This document shows, in pieces, positions 62,105 through 64,000 of a stretch of 64,000 nt of DNA (the first letter of the stretch is position 1; each line of letters begins with the position of its first letter). This stretch comes from Bacteroidaceae bacterium. GTDB lineage: Bacteria; Bacteroidota; Bacteroidia; Bacteroidales; Bacteroidaceae. Made by a program: the position numbers and the translations under genes. The stretch is taken from assembly GCA_017526905.1 (NCBI GenBank), contig JAFXQT010000030.1, forward strand, positions 1 through 64,000, written 5' to 3'. Under the pieces are notes generated by a model. The model ran no database searches and was not told where the DNA came from. It worked only from the letters and a program-made list of their open reading frames with translations.

Positions 62105-62235
62105 GGGAAAGCGCGCTTTTCTTTTCAGGCGCAACCATTTAGTGCCAGCTTCTGCACGCCACGTCTGGGCTTGCGGCCCTCGGCCTGCCCTACAATAGGG
62201 GAAAGCAGCCTGCGGAGGCAAAAATGCCTGAAAAG

Positions 62236-62268
62236 TTTTGGCGAGTTCGGCCCTGACCCTTATCTTTG
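62236..62268 (+). promoter_or_regulatory. promoter of the glycosyltransferase gene
   Basis: TTTTG (62236-62240), 20 nt, TATCTTTG (62261-62268): full consensus, leader about 45 nt. Confidence 0.8.
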
Positions 62269-62317
62269 TGGCGGAAATGAATGCGTATCGGCCTATGTGC
62301 CCCAAAAACCTACTGCA

Positions 62318-63337
62318 ATGAACCGCGCCCTTATCGATGTTTCTGTGCTTATCCTCTTCTTTAACCGCCCCGAACCGCTGTCGAAAGTGTTCGAGCAGGT
62401 GCGTCAGGCCCGCCCCACCCGCCTGTTCCTATACCAGGACGGCCCCCGCGGCGAGCGCGACATGCCTGGTATCGAGGCCTGCCGGGATGTGGTGAGCCAT
62501 GTGGACTGGGAGTGCGAGGTGCAGACGCTGTTCCAGGAGAAGAACTATGGTTGCGACCCGTCGGAATTCCTCTCACAGAAATGGGCTTTCTCGATGACGG
62601 ACAAGTGCATCGTGTTGGAGGACGACGACGTGCCCACGCAATCGTTCTTCCACTTCTGCAAGGAGATGCTGGACCGCTATGAGCACGACGAGCGGGTGTG
62701 GATGATCTCGGGCTTTAATCAGGAAGAGCGCACTACGGATGTGGACAGCTCCTACTTCTTCGCCGAGACGTTCAATATATGGGGCTGGGCATCGTGGCGC
62801 CGCGTGGTGGACACGTGGGACGAGCACTACATGTTCCTGGACGACGACAAGGCAGTGGCCCAACTGCGTGAGCTCATCGCCCAACGCCGCCTGCGCAGCG
62901 ACTTCCTGCTGAACTGCGAGCGCCACCGCGAGCTGGGGCGCGCTTTCTACGAGACCATCTTCCAGGCATCGATGCTGCTGAACCACGGTCTGGCCATCGT
63001 CCCCGCTCTGAACCAAATAAACAACCTGGGAGCAACGGCCGACAGCACACACTTTGCCGGCAGCATCTACACCATGCCACGGGGCTATCGGCGCATCTTC
63101 ACCATGGGGCGGCATGAACTGCAGTTCCCCCTGGTGCACCCCAAACACGTGATGCCTCATGTAGCCTTCAAGGAACGGGTGTTCCGCATCATGGGCTGGG
63201 GACATCCGTGGCTGAAGGCGTGGCGCTCGGTCGAGGAGCTATGCCTGAACCTGCGCTATGGCAACTTCAAGCTGATAGCTGACAGCGTGAAGCGGCGCCT
63301 GCGCATGTGGTTCGCGCCCAAGACAGCTATACACTGA
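62318..63337 (+). CDS. GT-A-type glycosyltransferase
   Basis: A 339-residue protein with a GT-A fold. SVLILFFNRPEPLSKVFEQVRQARP is the nucleotide-binding start, KCIVLEDDDVPTQSFF contains the DxD-type metal motif, and FNIWGWASWRRVVDTWDEHY is a signature of the hemolysin-like/sugar-transferase group. Donor and acceptor are unknown; addition of sugars to lipopolysaccharide or capsule is likely. MNRALIDVSV follows a consensus promoter. Its last 11 bp overlap the converging TatD gene. Confidence 0.82.
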   Translation: MNRALIDVSVLILFFNRPEPLSKVFEQVRQARPTRLFLYQDGPRGERDMPGIEACRDVVSHVDWECEVQTLFQEKNYGCDPSEFLSQKWAFSMTDKCIVLEDDDVPTQSFFHFCKEMLDRYEHDERVWMISGFNQEERTTDVDSSYFFAETFNIWGWASWRRVVDTWDEHYMFLDDDKAVAQLRELIAQRRLRSDFLLNCERHRELGRAFYETIFQASMLLNHGLAIVPALNQINNLGATADSTHFAGSIYTMPRGYRRIFTMGRHELQFPLVHPKHVMPHVAFKERVFRIMGWGHPWLKAWRSVEELCLNLRYGNFKLIADSVKRRLRMWFAPKTAIH

Positions 63338-63929
63338 GGGCTCGGTCACCGTCCGCTATGTGTTCCCAATTTTCCCAGACCTGGGCGGCCAGCGCCTGCA
63401 CGGCGATGCCCCGTTCGGCGGCCACCTGTGTATAGAGTGGGCCTATGGCGGCGGGGCCGTCGTCGGTTTCCAGGAAAAGGCGGTGGGGCGGACAGGAACG
63501 CAGGCTCTCGGCATTGTAGCGCCAACCAAAACTGACATAGAAACCGGCCCGGAGCAGCTGACGGAGTTGTTCGGGCTTGCCGCGGAACCCATGCCATATC
63601 CAAGGCTGGGTGGCGGCGCGATGCAAGCGCAAGACATCGTCCAACGCACGGACGCAATGCAGTATGAGCGGACACTGCAAGCGCCCGGCCCATTTTATTT
63701 GCGCCTGAAAGGCCTGGAGCTGAAGCTGGTAAGGGACATCGCACACCCGGTCCAGCCCACACTCGCCCACCAGGAAGGGGCCGGAGGGTTTGTCGGCCTG
63801 TACCTGCTGCATCAGCCGGGCGAGCACATCGGGCCACTGCGCCGTGACCTGCCACGGGTGCAGACCGAAGGAGGGTATGGTCTGTTCGCCGGACGGGCAT
63901 GGCTGATGCGTGTGGATGTTGAGTAGCAT
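63327..63929 (-). CDS. TatD-family hydrolase
   Basis: A 200-residue TatD-like metal-dependent hydrolase, shorter than the usual 255 or so. NIHTHQP holds the first HxH pair, VGECGLDRV the Glu, LILHCVRA and WHGFRG further His ligands, and FLETDDGPAAIG the last Asp. TatD proteins are DNases with 3'-5' exonuclease or quality-control roles; the short Bacteroidales type is found next to yidD, as here (12 nt). No link with the Tat translocase is implied. Confidence 0.88.
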   Translation of the reverse strand: MLLNIHTHQPCPSGEQTIPSFGLHPWQVTAQWPDVLARLMQQVQADKPSGPFLVGECGLDRVCDVPYQLQLQAFQAQIKWAGRLQCPLILHCVRALDDVLRLHRAATQPWIWHGFRGKPEQLRQLLRAGFYVSFGWRYNAESLRSCPPHRLFLETDDGPAAIGPLYTQVAAERGIAVQALAAQVWENWEHIADGDRALSV

Positions 63930-63941
63930 GGCAGGGGTGGA

Positions 63942-64000
63942 TTACCAGTGGAACTGCTCGGGCACGGGGTCATAGCCATGTCCGCCCCATGGGTGGCAGC
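63942..64000 (-). CDS. yidD: membrane insertion efficiency factor YidD, C-terminal fragment
   Basis: Only the last 19 codons are in the window: CHPWGGHGYDPVPEQFHW then TAA. CHPWGGHGYDPVP is the conserved YidD ending. YidD is a small membrane-associated helper for insertion of inner-membrane proteins. Its position before TatD and tyrS is the normal Bacteroidales order. Confidence 0.88.
   Translation of the reverse strand, partial: CHPWGGHGYDPVPEQFHW

Noticed and set aside
63327..63929. TatD as a fourth Tat translocase component
   Set aside because: TatD is a nuclease-like hydrolase unrelated to protein export and lies 56 kb from tatAC.

Overview
The window looks like a high-GC member of the Bacteroidales, probably Prevotellaceae-like (the genus cannot be fixed from the sequence). 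Reasons: most promoters match the Bacteroidetes pattern (TTTG, about 20 nt, then TAnnTTTG) and Shine-Dalgarno sites are not evident. A DUF6242-DUF6089-uppS-bamA-ompH-murI cluster, a yidD-TatD-...-tyrS neighbourhood, a two-part 2-oxoacid:ferredoxin oxidoreductase, a TatA/TatC-only Tat system and a secreted DUF4859 protein with a YNLxGQRV-like tail all fit that order. No rRNA, CRISPR, phage or insertion sequence was found. One tRNA (Gln, UUG) is present.

Layout. 1-3.6 kb: the start of a secreted surface protein, a lone HTH/S24 regulator, a repeat-rich gap and malate dehydrogenase. 3.6-10.3 kb (+): aminopeptidase P, gamma-carbonic-anhydrase-like protein, TatA, TatC, a membrane polyferredoxin with an internal twin-arginine motif, and a Tat-exported aldo/keto reductase lipoprotein. 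10.4-19 kb (-): a complete early hexuronate route (uxuA, uxaA, uxaB, exuT-like transporter, uxaC) led by glmM. 19-27 kb (+): an N-acetylhexosamine-kinase-like protein, NhaA, a DUF4859 surface protein and a succinate/acetate CoA-transferase. 27-36.5 kb (-): the outer-membrane biogenesis cluster with three OmpH/Skp genes, then ribD. 36.5-40.8 kb (+): prmC, an outer-membrane barrel, an anSME-type radical SAM enzyme, recX and a YpfJ-type zinc peptidase. 40.9-49.9 kb (-): a surface-glycan cluster with a glycosyltransferase, LicD, an SDR, a TagD-like cytidylyltransferase, two paralogous acyltransferases, a GT11-like transferase and a flippase. 49.9-64 kb: the KorAB oxidoreductase with a DUF559 gene wedged between its subunits, a YfhO-like protein, rpsO, tRNA-Gln, tyrS, a fused secreted TldD-like protein, a glycosyltransferase, TatD and the end of yidD.

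The most unusual content is repetitive DNA. (1) Arrays of 14-bp palindromes spaced exactly 22 bp apart fill gaps between genes at 10.3, 22.1, 40.8 and 57.0 kb, with a 23-bp relative at 2.1 kb; the palindrome sequence differs between arrays while symmetry and spacing persist. (2) A palindromic element with core GCCCCCTCGGGGGC lies in frame inside several unrelated proteins, and two inverted copies bracket the DUF559 endonuclease-like gene inside the kor operon. (3) A second repeat forms the N-termini of LicD and of one acyltransferase. (4) A hairpin with a GGAA loop shows compensatory stem changes between copies. (5) Degenerate 7-bp tandem repeats fill many gaps and supply the last codons of at least one gene and probably three. 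The DUF559/palindrome pairing and the phased palindrome arrays are the best candidates for an undescribed system.
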